Positions 9,336 to 17,947 of a stretch of 64,000 nt of DNA are shown piece by piece (position 1 is the first letter of the stretch; every line of letters starts with the position of its first letter). A program made the position numbers and the translations under genes. This DNA comes from Microbacterium thalli (lineage in GTDB: Bacteria > Actinomycetota > Actinomycetes > Actinomycetales > Microbacteriaceae). Where the stretch lies: contig NZ_JAQZCH010000002.1 in the NCBI RefSeq assembly GCF_028737325.1, positions 744,001-808,000 on the forward strand, written 5' to 3'. The notes below the pieces were generated by a model that worked only from the letters and a program-made list of their open reading frames with translations, was not told where the DNA came from and did no database searches.

Positions 9336-9532
9336 ACGACATCGAGTGCTCGCGTGCGGGATGCCGGGCGGGCGCGCATTGGCGCGTCGTCTGGCGGAAT
9401 CCACGGATCCACACGGCGGACCGCCGGAAGGTGTGGACGGCCTGCGATGAGCACGTGTCGTATCTGCGCGAGTTCCTCGCGGCGCGTGACTTCCCCGTCG
9501 AGGTCGAGCCGATGACCGAGGCGACGACGTGA
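9332..9532 (+). CDS. Small cysteine-containing actinobacterial protein, function unknown
   Basis: 66 residues, starting at a GTG that overlaps the preceding stop by 4 bases and ending with a stop that overlaps the SURF1 start by 4 bases, so it sits in a tight three-gene run. It contains CSRAGC at residues 6-11 and a later CDEH, with conserved Trp residues in HWRVVWRNP and KVWTACDEH. The Cys/His spacing suggests a small zinc-ribbon-like fold. Similar proteins beside SURF1 in actinobacteria have no proven role, and any enzymatic name would be unsupported. Confidence 0.8.
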   Translation: MNDIECSRAGCRAGAHWRVVWRNPRIHTADRRKVWTACDEHVSYLREFLAARDFPVEVEPMTEATT

Positions 9533-10416
9533 CCGGCAAGACGGCCGCGCGGTGGGCCGGTTACGTCGCCGTCGCGATCGCGTTCGCGGTCGCCTGCGCC
9601 TATCTGTCGAACTGGCAGTTCACCCGGAACGAGGACCGTAGCGCCCAGCTCGCCCTCGTTGAGGCGAACTACGACGCCGAGCCCGCCGCGCTCGGCGAGC
9701 TGCTCCCGCCCGATGGCGCGCTCGATCCGGCCGACGAATGGCATCCGGTGACGATGGCCGGCGAGTACCTCGCCGACGACCAGGTGCTCGTGCGCAACCG
9801 TCCGCACGGCGGGACCTCGGCCTTCGAGGTGCTCGTGCCCTTCCGGACGACCGACGGCCGGGTGTTCGTGGTCAACCGCGGGTGGGTGCCCCCGGGGCGC
9901 GACAGCCCCGAGCCCGACGCCATCGCCGCCCCTCCGACCGGCACGGTGACCGTGGTGGCACGCCTCAAGCCGGCCGAGGCCGCGCCGACATCCGGGCGCT
10001 CGGCGCCGGACGGCCAGGTTCCCACCATCAACCTGGACCTGGTCGCCGCCGAGGCTGACCTGACCGGCGACGTCGTGACCTCCGCCTACGGGTTGCTCGT
10101 CTCGGAGGATCCGGCCCCGGCCGAATCGCTGGGCGCCCTCCCGACGCCGTCGGAGGACCCGGGACCGCACCTCTCGTACGCCATCCAGTGGATCCTGTTC
10201 GCGATCATGGGCTTCGTCTTCATCTGGTACATGATCCGGACCGAGCGCCGGCACCGCCGGGAGGACGAGGAGGATGCCGCCGCCGCCGGGCTCGACGTCG
10301 CGGCATCCGCCACGGCCGACCCGGTCGTCCCGGCGAGCCTGCGCCGGCGGCGGGACGGCAAGCGGGACCGCGACATGGCGGACGAGGACGCCATCCTCGA
10401 CTCGTCGCGCCGCTGA
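9529..10416 (+). CDS. SURF1-family cytochrome oxidase biogenesis protein
   Basis: 295 residues with one transmembrane helix near each end (about 10-28 and 215-235) and a large extracytoplasmic loop. It has the SURF1 signatures NWQFTRNEDRS just after the first helix, LVRNRPHGGTSAFEVLVPF and VFVVNRGWVPPGRD. SURF1 proteins help insert heme a into cytochrome c oxidase, which fits the ctaA, ctaB and ctaE genes elsewhere in this window. The charged C-terminal tail of about 60 residues is an actinobacterial addition. It ends 9 bases from the convergent ABC-F gene. Confidence 0.93.
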   Translation: MTGKTAARWAGYVAVAIAFAVACAYLSNWQFTRNEDRSAQLALVEANYDAEPAALGELLPPDGALDPADEWHPVTMAGEYLADDQVLVRNRPHGGTSAFEVLVPFRTTDGRVFVVNRGWVPPGRDSPEPDAIAAPPTGTVTVVARLKPAEAAPTSGRSAPDGQVPTINLDLVAAEADLTGDVVTSAYGLLVSEDPAPAESLGALPTPSEDPGPHLSYAIQWILFAIMGFVFIWYMIRTERRHRREDEEDAAAAGLDVAASATADPVVPASLRRRRDGKRDRDMADEDAILDSSRR

Positions 10417-10425
10417 GCGCCGCGC

Positions 10426-12024
10426 TCAGGCGAGCGTGATGAGCTCGAGGTAGTCGCGTCCCCAGATGTCCTCGACCCCGTCGGGCAGGATCAGGACGCG
10501 CTCGGGGTTGAGCGCCTCGACGGCCCCCTCGTCGTGCGAGACGAGCACGACGGCGCCCTCGTAGTGCGCGAGCGCACCGAGGATCTCGTCGCGGGACGCG
10601 GGGTCGAGGTTGTTCGTCGGCTCGTCGAGCAGCAACATGTTGGCCGACGAGACGACGAGGGTCGCCAAAGACAGGCGGGTCTTCTCGCCGCCGGAGAGGA
10701 CCCCGGCCGGTTTCAGCACGTCATCGCCCGTGAAGAGGAACGAACTGAGCACCTTGCGCGCTTCGGTCTCGGTGATGTCGGGCGCCGAGGACATCATGTT
10801 CTGCAGCACCGAGCGCGAGACGTCGAGGTTCTCGTGCTCCTGCGCGTAGTACCCGATCCGCAGGCCGTGTCCGGGCTCGAGGACTCCGGTGTCGGGCTGG
10901 TCGACGCCGGCGAGGATCCGCAGGAGCGTCGTCTTGCCGGCACCGTTCAGCCCGAGCACCACGACCTTCGAGCCGCGGTCGATGGCGAGATCGACGTCGG
11001 TGAAGATCTCGAGCGAGCCGTACGACTTCGACAGCCCCGATGCCATGAGCGGGGTCTTTCCGCACGGGGCGGGCTTGGGGAAGCGCAGCTTCGCGACGCG
11101 ATCCTCCTGCCGCACCTCGTCGAGCCCCGACAGCAGCTTCTCGGCGCGAGCGACCATCTGGTGCGCCGCCGCGGCCTTGCTCGCCTTCGCACCGAAGCGC
11201 GCGGCCTGCTGCTGCAGCGCCGTCGCCTTCTTCTCGGCGTTGGCCCGCTCCTTCTTGCGGCGCTCCTCATCGGCGACGCGCTGACGAAGGTAGTTCTTCC
11301 AGTTCATGTTGTAGACGTCGATCACCTGACGCATCGCGTCGAGGTAGAACACGCGGTTGACGGTCTCCCCCACCAGCTCGACGTCGTGGCTGATGACGAT
11401 GAGTCCGCCCTTGTACCCCTTGAGGAACTCGCGCAGCCATACGACGCTGTCGGCGTCGAGGTGGTTGGTCGGCTCGTCAAGGATCATGGTCTGCGCATCC
11501 GAGAACAGGATGCGCGCGAGCTCGATGCGTCGACGCTGACCGCCCGACAGGGTCTTCAGCGGCTGGTCGAGGATCCGGTCGGGCAACGAGAGGTTGTGGG
11601 CGATCGATGCCGCCTCCGCCTCGGCCGCATAGCCACCGAGTCCCTCGAAGCGCTCCATGAGGTTGCCGTAACGCCGCATCGCCTTCGCAGCGACCTTCTC
11701 GTCGTCGGATGCCATCTCGAGCGACGCCGCCTGCATGTCGACGGCGATCGTCCCCAGCCCGCGGGCGTCGAGGATGCGGGTGCGCGCGAGCATCTCGGGA
11801 TCACCCGTGCGCGGGTCCTGCGGCAGATAGCCGAGCTCGCCGGAACGGTCCACCCTGCCGTCGCTGGGCAGGAGGTCACCCGCGAGGACCTTGGTGAGCG
11901 TCGTCTTCCCGGCGCCGTTGCGGCCGACGAGACCGATCTTGTCGCCGCCCGAGACACGGAACGACACGTCCGACATCAGCGTGCGCGCACCCACGCGGAT
12001 TTCGAGGTCGTGCACGGCGAGCAC
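10426..12024 (-). CDS. ABC-F family ATPase
   Basis: 532 residues with two ABC ATPase domains and no membrane domain. Walker A motifs are GRNGAGKTT and GLNGAGKTT; signatures are LSGGQRRR and LSGGEKTR; Walker B motifs end DEPTNHLD and DEPTNNLD, which is diagnostic for ABC-F. A charged linker, KKERANAEKKA, sits between the domains and is the arm that reaches into the ribosome. ABC-F proteins act on translating ribosomes as translation factors or antibiotic-protection factors. The subgroup cannot be set by eye. The GTG at 12024 (VLAVHDLEIR) is chosen because homologues begin here; a TAGGAT box lies about 50 bases upstream. Confidence 0.92.
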   Translation of the reverse strand: MLAVHDLEIRVGARTLMSDVSFRVSGGDKIGLVGRNGAGKTTLTKVLAGDLLPSDGRVDRSGELGYLPQDPRTGDPEMLARTRILDARGLGTIAVDMQAASLEMASDDEKVAAKAMRRYGNLMERFEGLGGYAAEAEAASIAHNLSLPDRILDQPLKTLSGGQRRRIELARILFSDAQTMILDEPTNHLDADSVVWLREFLKGYKGGLIVISHDVELVGETVNRVFYLDAMRQVIDVYNMNWKNYLRQRVADEERRKKERANAEKKATALQQQAARFGAKASKAAAAHQMVARAEKLLSGLDEVRQEDRVAKLRFPKPAPCGKTPLMASGLSKSYGSLEIFTDVDLAIDRGSKVVVLGLNGAGKTTLLRILAGVDQPDTGVLEPGHGLRIGYYAQEHENLDVSRSVLQNMMSSAPDITETEARKVLSSFLFTGDDVLKPAGVLSGGEKTRLSLATLVVSSANMLLLDEPTNNLDPASRDEILGALAHYEGAVVLVSHDEGAVEALNPERVLILPDGVEDIWGRDYLELITLA

Positions 12025-12076
12025 AGCGATCGTCCAATCGTCGAGAACAGGGAAGCGGCCGAACGGCCAGCCTCCC

Positions 12077-12082
12077 ATCCTA
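12077..12082 (-). promoter_or_regulatory. Putative -10 box of the ABC-F gene
   Basis: Minus-strand TAGGAT about 50 bases before the chosen GTG, so unlike many neighbours this gene would have a short 5' leader. Confidence 0.35.
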
Positions 12083-12196
12083 GCCCGGCGTGCTCAGTGC
12101 GGTCGCAGCCTTCGTCGCGCGCGGAACAGGGGCAAGCACAACGCATCCCGCGTTCCTTTGTGGCGCCCGGCCAATCGGCCGTGCGACGAGCCGTCC

Positions 12197-12202
12197 TAGG
12201 CT
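12197..12202 (+). promoter_or_regulatory. Putative -10 box of bioY
   Basis: TAGGCT about 50 bases before the bioY ATG, which itself has a GAAGGAG ribosome site. No biotin-repressor operator or riboswitch was recognised in the 227-base gap. Confidence 0.35.
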
Positions 12203-12251
12203 GATCCCGCGGCTCCGCGCCAGACCGGGCCGCTCGACTCGAAGGAGCCCC

Positions 12252-12881
12252 ATGTCCCTCGCTGCCTCACGCGTCCCGGTCCTCGCCGATGTCGTCGGAC
12301 GCCCCTCCACGCGGCTGCACGCGCTCGCGGTCGACGCGACGCTCGTCGTCACCGGCGTGGCGTTCGTCGCCCTGCTGGCGAAGGTGTCGTTTTTCATCGG
12401 CCCGATCCCCATCACCGGTCAGACACTCGGCGTCATCGTGGTCGGAGCAGCCCTGGGCGCTCGGCGCGGCGCGGCAGCCCTTTCCGCGTACCTGCTCGTG
12501 GGGCTCGCCGGCCTCCCGGTGTTCGCCGGCCCCGTCGCGGGCCCGGCCTACGTGCTCGCACCCTCCTTCGGCTTCGTGCTCGGCTTCATCCCCGCCGCCA
12601 TGATCGCCGGTTGGTTCGCCGAACGCGCCTGGGACCGCCGTCCGGTGCTGGCGTTCGTCGGGTTCGTCGCCGCGTCGATCGTCCCCTTCCTCCTGGGTGT
12701 GCCCTACATGGCGGCCGTGCTCGCGCTCGTGATCGGTCAGGACGTCACGCTCGCGGGCGTCCTGAACGCCGGCGTGTGGCCGTTCATCCTGCCCGGGTTG
12801 CTCAAGGCGGCGGCCGCAGCGCTGCTCATCCCCGCCACGTGGGCGCTCGTGCGCGCCGTCGATCGGCGCTCGCGGCGCTGA
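12252..12881 (+). CDS. bioY: Biotin transporter BioY (ECF S component)
   Basis: Membrane protein of 209 residues with six predicted helices. Family motifs are present: FIGPIPITGQTLGVIVVGAALG in helix 1-2, AYLLVGLAGLPVFAG, and VLNAGVWPFILPGLLKAA near the end. BioY is the substrate-binding S component for biotin. No ecfA or ecfT gene is adjacent, so it would rely on shared modules elsewhere or act alone. The ATG at 12252 is preceded by GAAGGAG; the longer frame adds a basic segment not typical of the family. A strong terminator follows. Confidence 0.93.
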   Translation: MSLAASRVPVLADVVGRPSTRLHALAVDATLVVTGVAFVALLAKVSFFIGPIPITGQTLGVIVVGAALGARRGAAALSAYLLVGLAGLPVFAGPVAGPAYVLAPSFGFVLGFIPAAMIAGWFAERAWDRRPVLAFVGFVAASIVPFLLGVPYMAAVLALVIGQDVTLAGVLNAGVWPFILPGLLKAAAAALLIPATWALVRAVDRRSRR

Positions 12882-12890
12882 TTCTCTCGC

Positions 12891-12925
12891 GATGGCCCCG
12901 GTGCGTGCTCCGCACCGGGGCCATC
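12891..12925 (+). terminator. Terminator hairpin after bioY
   Basis: Perfect 15-bp stem (12891-12905 and 12911-12925) with a 5-base loop, 10 bases after the bioY stop. No long T-run follows. Confidence 0.8.
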
Positions 12926-12987
12926 GCCGTTCTCGCCGGGACCTTCAGACGGCCTGCAGCGGATTAGCGCGCAGCGAGCCGGAGACG

Positions 12988-13006
12988 TAAAGTAAGCCTG
13001 CCCTTA
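12988..13006 (+). promoter_or_regulatory. Candidate DtxR/IdeR iron box of the siderophore operon
   Basis: Read on the minus strand, this 19-mer matches TWAGGTWAGSCTWACCTWA at 16 of 19 positions. GTAAG and CTTAC arms form a palindrome at 12992-13007. It overlaps TAAAGT at 12988-12993, a plausible -10 box. It lies 25 bases before the GTG of the iron-binding lipoprotein, so an iron-loaded repressor would block transcription. Confidence 0.7.
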
Positions 13007-13030
13007 CTCGCTTCTCCTCTGGAGGACTCT

Positions 13031-14074
13031 GTGCCCCGAATCCGCACCGCCGCCGCAACCCTGGTCGCGGCCGCCCTGCTCCTAACAGGCTGCGGCTCGA
13101 CCGCTGCCTCCTCCGACGACGCCCCCGCCGCCTCGGGCGGCGCCGCGTCCGACGCCTTCCCCGTCACGATCGAGCACGCCTTCGGCGAGACCACGATCGA
13201 GAGCAAGCCCGAACGAGTCGCCACGGTGTCGTGGGCGAACCAGGAAGCCGCTCTCGCCCTCGGCGTCGTGCCCGTCGGCATGCCCGCCGTCACGTGGGGC
13301 GACGACGACGGCAACGGCATCCTCCCCTGGGTCGAAGACAAGCTCGACGAGCTCGGCGCGGAGACCCCCGTGCTCTTCGACGAGTCCGAAGGCATAGACT
13401 TCGAGGCCGTCGCCGACACTCAGCCCGACGTCATCCTCGCGGCGTACTCGGGGCTGACGCAGGACGACTACGACACGCTCAGCAAGATCGCGCCGGTCGT
13501 GGCCTACCCCGAGGTCGCGTGGGGAACCACCTGGCAGGACCTCACGATGATCAACGGCACCGCGCTCGGCCTCGAGGGCGAGGCTCAGACCCTCGTCGAC
13601 GACCTGACGGCGCACCTGGACGAGCTCACCGCCGCCCACCCCGACATCGCCGGCAAGACCACGCTCTTCAGCTCGTTCGACGCCACCGACCTGAGCCAGC
13701 TCGGCTTCTACTCGCTCGAGGACCCGCGCGCGCTCTTCCTCGAGGACCTCGGCCTGGCCTCCGCCGCGACCGTCGTGGAGCAATCCGAGAACACCGACCA
13801 GTTCTGGATCACCAACAGCACCGAAGAGATCGAGCGCTTCGAAGACCTGCAGGTCCTCGTGACCTACGGCGACGACGCGACGCTCGCCGCCATGCAGGCC
13901 GACCCGCTGCTCTCACGCATCCCCGCTGTCGCGTCGGGCGCCGTCGTCGTGTTGCCCATCGCGAACGCGCCGCTCTCGGCGGCTGCGAACCCGAGCCCCC
14001 TGTCGATCACCGACGACCTCACGGCGGAGTACATCGACCTCATCGGAGCGGCCGCGCAGAAGGCGGCCTCGTGA
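13031..14074 (+). CDS. Iron-siderophore ABC transporter substrate-binding lipoprotein
   Basis: 347 residues. A signal peptide ends in the lipobox LLTGC, with lipidated Cys at 21. The mature protein is a FecB/FepB-like periplasmic-binding fold: VTIEHAFGETTIESKPERVATVSW is the classic first strand, and QPDVILAAYSGLT marks the ligand cleft. GTG start after GGAGG. It is the first gene of a five-gene run with two permeases, an ATPase and a siderophore-interacting reductase, behind an iron box. The probable ligand is a ferric siderophore; which one cannot be told. Confidence 0.93.
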   Translation: MPRIRTAAATLVAAALLLTGCGSTAASSDDAPAASGGAASDAFPVTIEHAFGETTIESKPERVATVSWANQEAALALGVVPVGMPAVTWGDDDGNGILPWVEDKLDELGAETPVLFDESEGIDFEAVADTQPDVILAAYSGLTQDDYDTLSKIAPVVAYPEVAWGTTWQDLTMINGTALGLEGEAQTLVDDLTAHLDELTAAHPDIAGKTTLFSSFDATDLSQLGFYSLEDPRALFLEDLGLASAATVVEQSENTDQFWITNSTEEIERFEDLQVLVTYGDDATLAAMQADPLLSRIPAVASGAVVVLPIANAPLSAAANPSPLSITDDLTAEYIDLIGAAAQKAAS

Positions 14075-14096
14075 TCAGCACCGCTCTCCGGATGCC

Positions 14097-15143
14097 GTGA
14101 GCGCGTCCGTAGCGACGGTCCCCGCCGCCGCGACCGCGTCTCCTCGACGCGGCTCGCGGCGGCGGGTCGTCTGGCTTCTCGTCCTCGTCGCGGTGGTCAT
14201 CGCCGCCGGCGTGGTCTCCGTCACCTTCGGCACACGCGCCGTCGGGGTCGACGACATCATCGCCGGCCTCAGCGGCGACATCGAGACCGCCTCCGCGGCC
14301 GCCGTCGCCAAGCGCGTGCCCCGCACGCTGCTCGCACTTCTCGTGGGCGCAGCCCTCGCCGTCTCGGGTGCCGTGATGCAGGGCGTCACCCGCAACCCCC
14401 TCGCCGACCCCCAGATTCTCGGGATCAACGGCGGCGCCTCGCTGGCCGTCGTCATCGGCCTCGCGTTCTTCGGCGTCTCCTCCGCTTTCGGCTACATCTG
14501 GCTCGCCATGCTCGGGGCCGCCCTGGCCGCGGTCTTCGTCTACACGATCGGCTCTCTCGGACGCGGCGGGGCGAGCCCACTCAAGCTGGCCCTGGCCGGC
14601 GCGGCCACCGCCGTCGCCTTCACCTCGCTGATCAGCGCCATCCTGCTTCCGCGCATCGATGTCATGAGTGTCTTCCGGTTCTGGCAGATCGGCGGCGTCG
14701 GCGGCGCGACCCTCGAGAAGATCCTGCTCGTGCTCCCCTTCCTCGCGGTGGGCGCGGTGATCTGCCTGGCCGCGAGCGCGGCCCTGAACTCCCTCGCGCT
14801 CGGCGACGAGCTGGCCGCGGGTCTCGGCGAGCGCGTGCGCACCGCCCGTCTCGTCGCCGCACTGGGCGCGGTGATCCTGTGCGGTGCCGCCACCGCCGTC
14901 GCCGGGCCCATCGGCTTCGTCGGACTCATCGTCCCCCACGTCTGCCGTCTGCTCGTGGGGCCCGACCACCGCTGGCTGCTGCCGGTGTCGGCGCTCGTCG
15001 GCGCGGGGCTCCTCGTCGTCGCCGATGTCGTCGGACGGGTGATCGCCCGCCCGCAGGAGATTGAGGTCGGCATCGTCACGGCGCTGATCGGCGCCCCCTT
15101 CTTCATCGCCATCGTCCGCCGCCAGAAGGTGCGGGCGCTATGA
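14097..15143 (+). CDS. Iron-siderophore ABC transporter permease (FecCD family), first subunit
   Basis: 348 residues with nine to ten hydrophobic helices. FecCD family motifs are VPRTLLALLVGAALAVSGAVMQGVTRNPLADP in the first half and GPIGFVGLIVPHVCRLL in the cytoplasmic loop that contacts the ATPase. GTG start, 22 bases after the binding protein's stop. The stop overlaps the next permease start by 4 bases. It forms the membrane channel with the second subunit. Confidence 0.94.
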   Translation: MSASVATVPAAATASPRRGSRRRVVWLLVLVAVVIAAGVVSVTFGTRAVGVDDIIAGLSGDIETASAAAVAKRVPRTLLALLVGAALAVSGAVMQGVTRNPLADPQILGINGGASLAVVIGLAFFGVSSAFGYIWLAMLGAALAAVFVYTIGSLGRGGASPLKLALAGAATAVAFTSLISAILLPRIDVMSVFRFWQIGGVGGATLEKILLVLPFLAVGAVICLAASAALNSLALGDELAAGLGERVRTARLVAALGAVILCGAATAVAGPIGFVGLIVPHVCRLLVGPDHRWLLPVSALVGAGLLVVADVVGRVIARPQEIEVGIVTALIGAPFFIAIVRRQKVRAL

Positions 15144-16189
15144 GCGGCTTGACGGCGTCACGGTCGACGCTCGACATCGTCGCGCGCGGGCGGGCGCGGC
15201 GGGCGTGGCGGCGACGTCTCGTCATCGGCGCGCTGCTGACGGCCGTCGTGGTCATGTACGCCGTGTCTCTCATGGTCGGGCAGACGTTCTACTCCCCCGC
15301 GGATGTCTGGGGCGTCATCATGGGCCAGACCGTCCCGGGCGCGTCCTTCACCGTCGGCGAGCTGCGCCTCCCGCGCGCGACGCTCGCGATGCTGACGGGC
15401 CTCTGCTTCGGCATGGGCGGGGCGGTGTTCCAGACGATGCTGCGGAACCCGCTCGCGAGCCCCGACATCATCGGCATCAACGCCGGCGCGAGCGCCGCGG
15501 CGGTCGTCGGGATCGTGTTCCTGTCGCTCACCGAGACCGGCGTCTCGCTGCTCGCCACCGTGGCCGCGCTCGCGACCGCCGTGACGATCTACCTGCTGGC
15601 CTACAAGGACGGCGGCGCGGGAGCCCGCTTCATCCTCATCGGCATCGGCGTGGCGGCGATCTTCAACAGCGTCGTGTCGTACGTGCTCTCGCGGGCCGCG
15701 GAGTGGGACCTGCAGGCGGCGATGCGCTGGATCACGGGTAACCTCAACGGCGGCTCCTGGAGCCAGGTCGTGCCGCTCGCGATCGCGATGGTCGTCGTCG
15801 TTCCGGTGCTGCTGTGGCTGACGCGCGACCTCGAACTCATGCGGTTGGGCGACGAGGCGGCATCCGCGCTCGGCGTGCCCGTCGAGCGGCGCCGCATCCT
15901 GCTCATCGTCGCCGCCGTCGCCCTGCTCGCCTTCGCGACGGCCGCCGCCGGACCGATCGCGTTCGTGGCCTTCCTGTCGGGTCCCATCGCCGCGCGGCTG
16001 CTCGGCCCCGTGGGCTCCCCCGTCCTCGCGGCGGGTCTGTTCGGGTCGCTGCTCGTCCTCGTGGCCGACCTCACCGCCCAGTACCTGCTCGGACTGCGTC
16101 TGCCCGTCGGCGTCGTGACCGGCGTGCTCGGGGCTCCGTACCTCATCATCCTGCTCGTCCGCAGCAGCCGCTCGGGAGGCTCACTATGA
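15140..16189 (+). CDS. Iron-siderophore ABC transporter permease (FecCD family), second subunit
   Basis: 349 residues, paralogous to the preceding permease. LPRATLAMLTGLCFGMGGAVFQTMLRNPLASPDIIGIN and GPIAFVAFLSGPIAARLLGP mark the FecCD fold and the coupling loop. Start ATG overlaps the previous stop by 4 bases, and its own stop overlaps the ATPase start by 4 bases, so the three genes are translationally coupled. The pair would form the heterodimeric channel, as FepD/FepG does. Confidence 0.94.
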   Translation: MSGLTASRSTLDIVARGRARRAWRRRLVIGALLTAVVVMYAVSLMVGQTFYSPADVWGVIMGQTVPGASFTVGELRLPRATLAMLTGLCFGMGGAVFQTMLRNPLASPDIIGINAGASAAAVVGIVFLSLTETGVSLLATVAALATAVTIYLLAYKDGGAGARFILIGIGVAAIFNSVVSYVLSRAAEWDLQAAMRWITGNLNGGSWSQVVPLAIAMVVVVPVLLWLTRDLELMRLGDEAASALGVPVERRRILLIVAAVALLAFATAAAGPIAFVAFLSGPIAARLLGPVGSPVLAAGLFGSLLVLVADLTAQYLLGLRLPVGVVTGVLGAPYLIILLVRSSRSGGSL

Positions 16190-17028
16190 CTCTGAACCGC
16201 ACCCTCGAGGCCCGCGGCATCCAGCTCGGCTACGGCGATCGCATCATCGTCGACGACCTCGACCTGACGGTCCCGAGCGGGCAGGTCACCGCGATCGTCG
16301 GCGCCAACGCCTGCGGCAAGTCCACGCTGCTGAAGTCGATGGCACGGCTGTTGACGCCGCGCACCGGACAGGTGCTGCTGGACGGCCGCGACATCCACCG
16401 GATGCCGACGCGTCAGCTCGCCCGCGAGCTCGGGCTGCTGCCGCAGTCGCCCATCGCGCCGGAGGGCATCGCGGTCGCCGACCTGGTCAGCCGCGGCCGG
16501 ACGCCGCATCACGGCCCGCTCGCCCGCTGGACCCGCGCCGACGACGAGGCGGTCGCGCACGCTCTCGAGGCCACCGACACGGCCGCGATCGCCGACCGCT
16601 CGGTCGACGAGCTGTCGGGAGGGCAGCGCCAGCGCGTCTGGATCGCGATGGCCCTTGCGCAGCAGACCGACGTGTTGCTGCTCGACGAGCCGACGACATT
16701 CCTCGATGTCAGCCACCAGATCGACGTCCTCGATCTGCTCACCGACCTCAATCGCAATCGCGGCACGACGATCGTGATGGTGCTGCACGATCTGAATCTC
16801 GCCGCACGCTACGCCGACCACCTCGTCGCGATGGCCGGTGGACGCCTCTACGCCGCGGGCGACCCCTCGTCGGTCCTCACCGCCGACACCGTCCGGGCCG
16901 TCTTCGGCCTGGACAGCCGCGTCATCCCCGACCCCCTGACGGGGCGACCCCTCGTGCTGCCCATCGGGCGGCACCACGTGCCGTCGCCGCATGCCCCGTC
17001 CGATCCCGACGGCGTCACCGCCGCCTGA
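16186..17028 (+). CDS. Iron-siderophore ABC transporter ATP-binding protein (FepC-like)
   Basis: 280 residues. Walker A is GANACGKST, with Ala-Cys in place of the usual Gly-Ser or Ser-Gly, as in FepC-type ATPases. The signature is LSGGQRQRVWIAMALAQ, Walker B is VLLLDEPTTFLD, and the switch His is in VLHDLNLAARYAD. The ATG at 16186 overlaps the preceding permease stop, so the longer frame upstream is not used. It powers the two FecCD permeases. The last 30 residues are a Pro/His-rich tail outside the conserved domain. Confidence 0.94.
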   Translation: MTLNRTLEARGIQLGYGDRIIVDDLDLTVPSGQVTAIVGANACGKSTLLKSMARLLTPRTGQVLLDGRDIHRMPTRQLARELGLLPQSPIAPEGIAVADLVSRGRTPHHGPLARWTRADDEAVAHALEATDTAAIADRSVDELSGGQRQRVWIAMALAQQTDVLLLDEPTTFLDVSHQIDVLDLLTDLNRNRGTTIVMVLHDLNLAARYADHLVAMAGGRLYAAGDPSSVLTADTVRAVFGLDSRVIPDPLTGRPLVLPIGRHHVPSPHAPSDPDGVTAA

Positions 17029-17041
17029 ACTGGAGCGATCC

Positions 17042-17947
17042 GTGTCCCTCGCCACCCTCGGCTTCTTCCGTGCGCCCGTCGCGGCGATCACCGACCTCAC
17101 GCCGAGCTTCCGCCGCTTCACCTTCCGCGACGCTTCGCTCGCCGACTACGGCGACCCGGGCTTCGACCAGCGGGTGAAGGTCATCTTCGCGACCGAGACC
17201 GCCTCGCTCGACGACATGCCCACCGGGCCCGACTGGTACGAGCGATGGCGTGCGCTGCCCGAGGCGGGGCGGCCGGTCATGCGCACGTACACGACGCGCG
17301 CCGTGCGGGCCTCGGCGCATGAGGTCGACATCGACATGGTCGCCCACGATGTCATCGGGCCGGCATCGGCATGGATCGCCGAGGCCCGGGTCGGCGACGA
17401 GGTGCTGATCCTCGCCCCCACCACGGCGCATACCGGAGTCAGCTACGGGATCGACTTCGTCCCGCCGGCCGAGACCGATGCCATCCTGCTTGCCGGCGAT
17501 GAGACGGCCGCGCCCGCGATCGCGGTGATCCTCGAGCAGCTTCCGCCGGAGGCGCGCGGCACCGTCGTCCTGGAGCTCCCCACCGAAGCGGACCTCGACT
17601 ACCTTCCCCGCCACCCCGGTTTCGATCTCGTCCTGGCCGCGCGCAGCGGCGAGGCGCACCGCCACGCTCACCTCGTCGCGGCCGTCGAGGCCGTCGCCGA
17701 AAGCCTCGCTCCTGCCGGCATCGGCGCCGAAGTCGAAGAGATCGACATCGACCACGACATCCTCTGGGAGGTGCCGCGCACTGCCAAGGGCGGCGCCGCG
17801 CTGAAGCGGGCGCCGCTGTACGCGTGGCTCGCCGGCGAGGCCTCGGCGATCAAGGTGTTGCGCCGTCACCTCGTCGGCAGCGTCGGCGTCGACCGCCGTG
17901 CCGTCGCCTTCATGGGCTACTGGCGCGTGGGCCGCTCCGAGACCTGA
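17042..17947 (+). CDS. Siderophore-interacting protein (flavin-dependent ferric-siderophore reductase)
   Basis: 301 residues. The N-terminal FAD-binding domain contains the RTYTTR motif (residues about 82-87, RPVMRTYTTRAVR), and the C-terminal NAD(P)H-binding SIP domain has LLAGDETAAPAI. WEVPRTAKGGAALKRAPLYAWLAGEAS is the family's C-terminal block. These enzymes release iron by reducing the imported ferric siderophore in the cytoplasm. It is the last gene of the iron-box operon. GTG start at 17042 after a GGAG. Its 3' end overlaps the convergent MalY-type gene by 31 bases. Confidence 0.94.
   Translation: MSLATLGFFRAPVAAITDLTPSFRRFTFRDASLADYGDPGFDQRVKVIFATETASLDDMPTGPDWYERWRALPEAGRPVMRTYTTRAVRASAHEVDIDMVAHDVIGPASAWIAEARVGDEVLILAPTTAHTGVSYGIDFVPPAETDAILLAGDETAAPAIAVILEQLPPEARGTVVLELPTEADLDYLPRHPGFDLVLAARSGEAHRHAHLVAAVEAVAESLAPAGIGAEVEEIDIDHDILWEVPRTAKGGAALKRAPLYAWLAGEASAIKVLRRHLVGSVGVDRRAVAFMGYWRVGRSET

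Noticed and set aside
12025..12251. Biotin or other riboswitch before bioY
   Set aside because: No conserved riboswitch core was seen. The gap holds only a plausible -10 box and a normal ribosome site.
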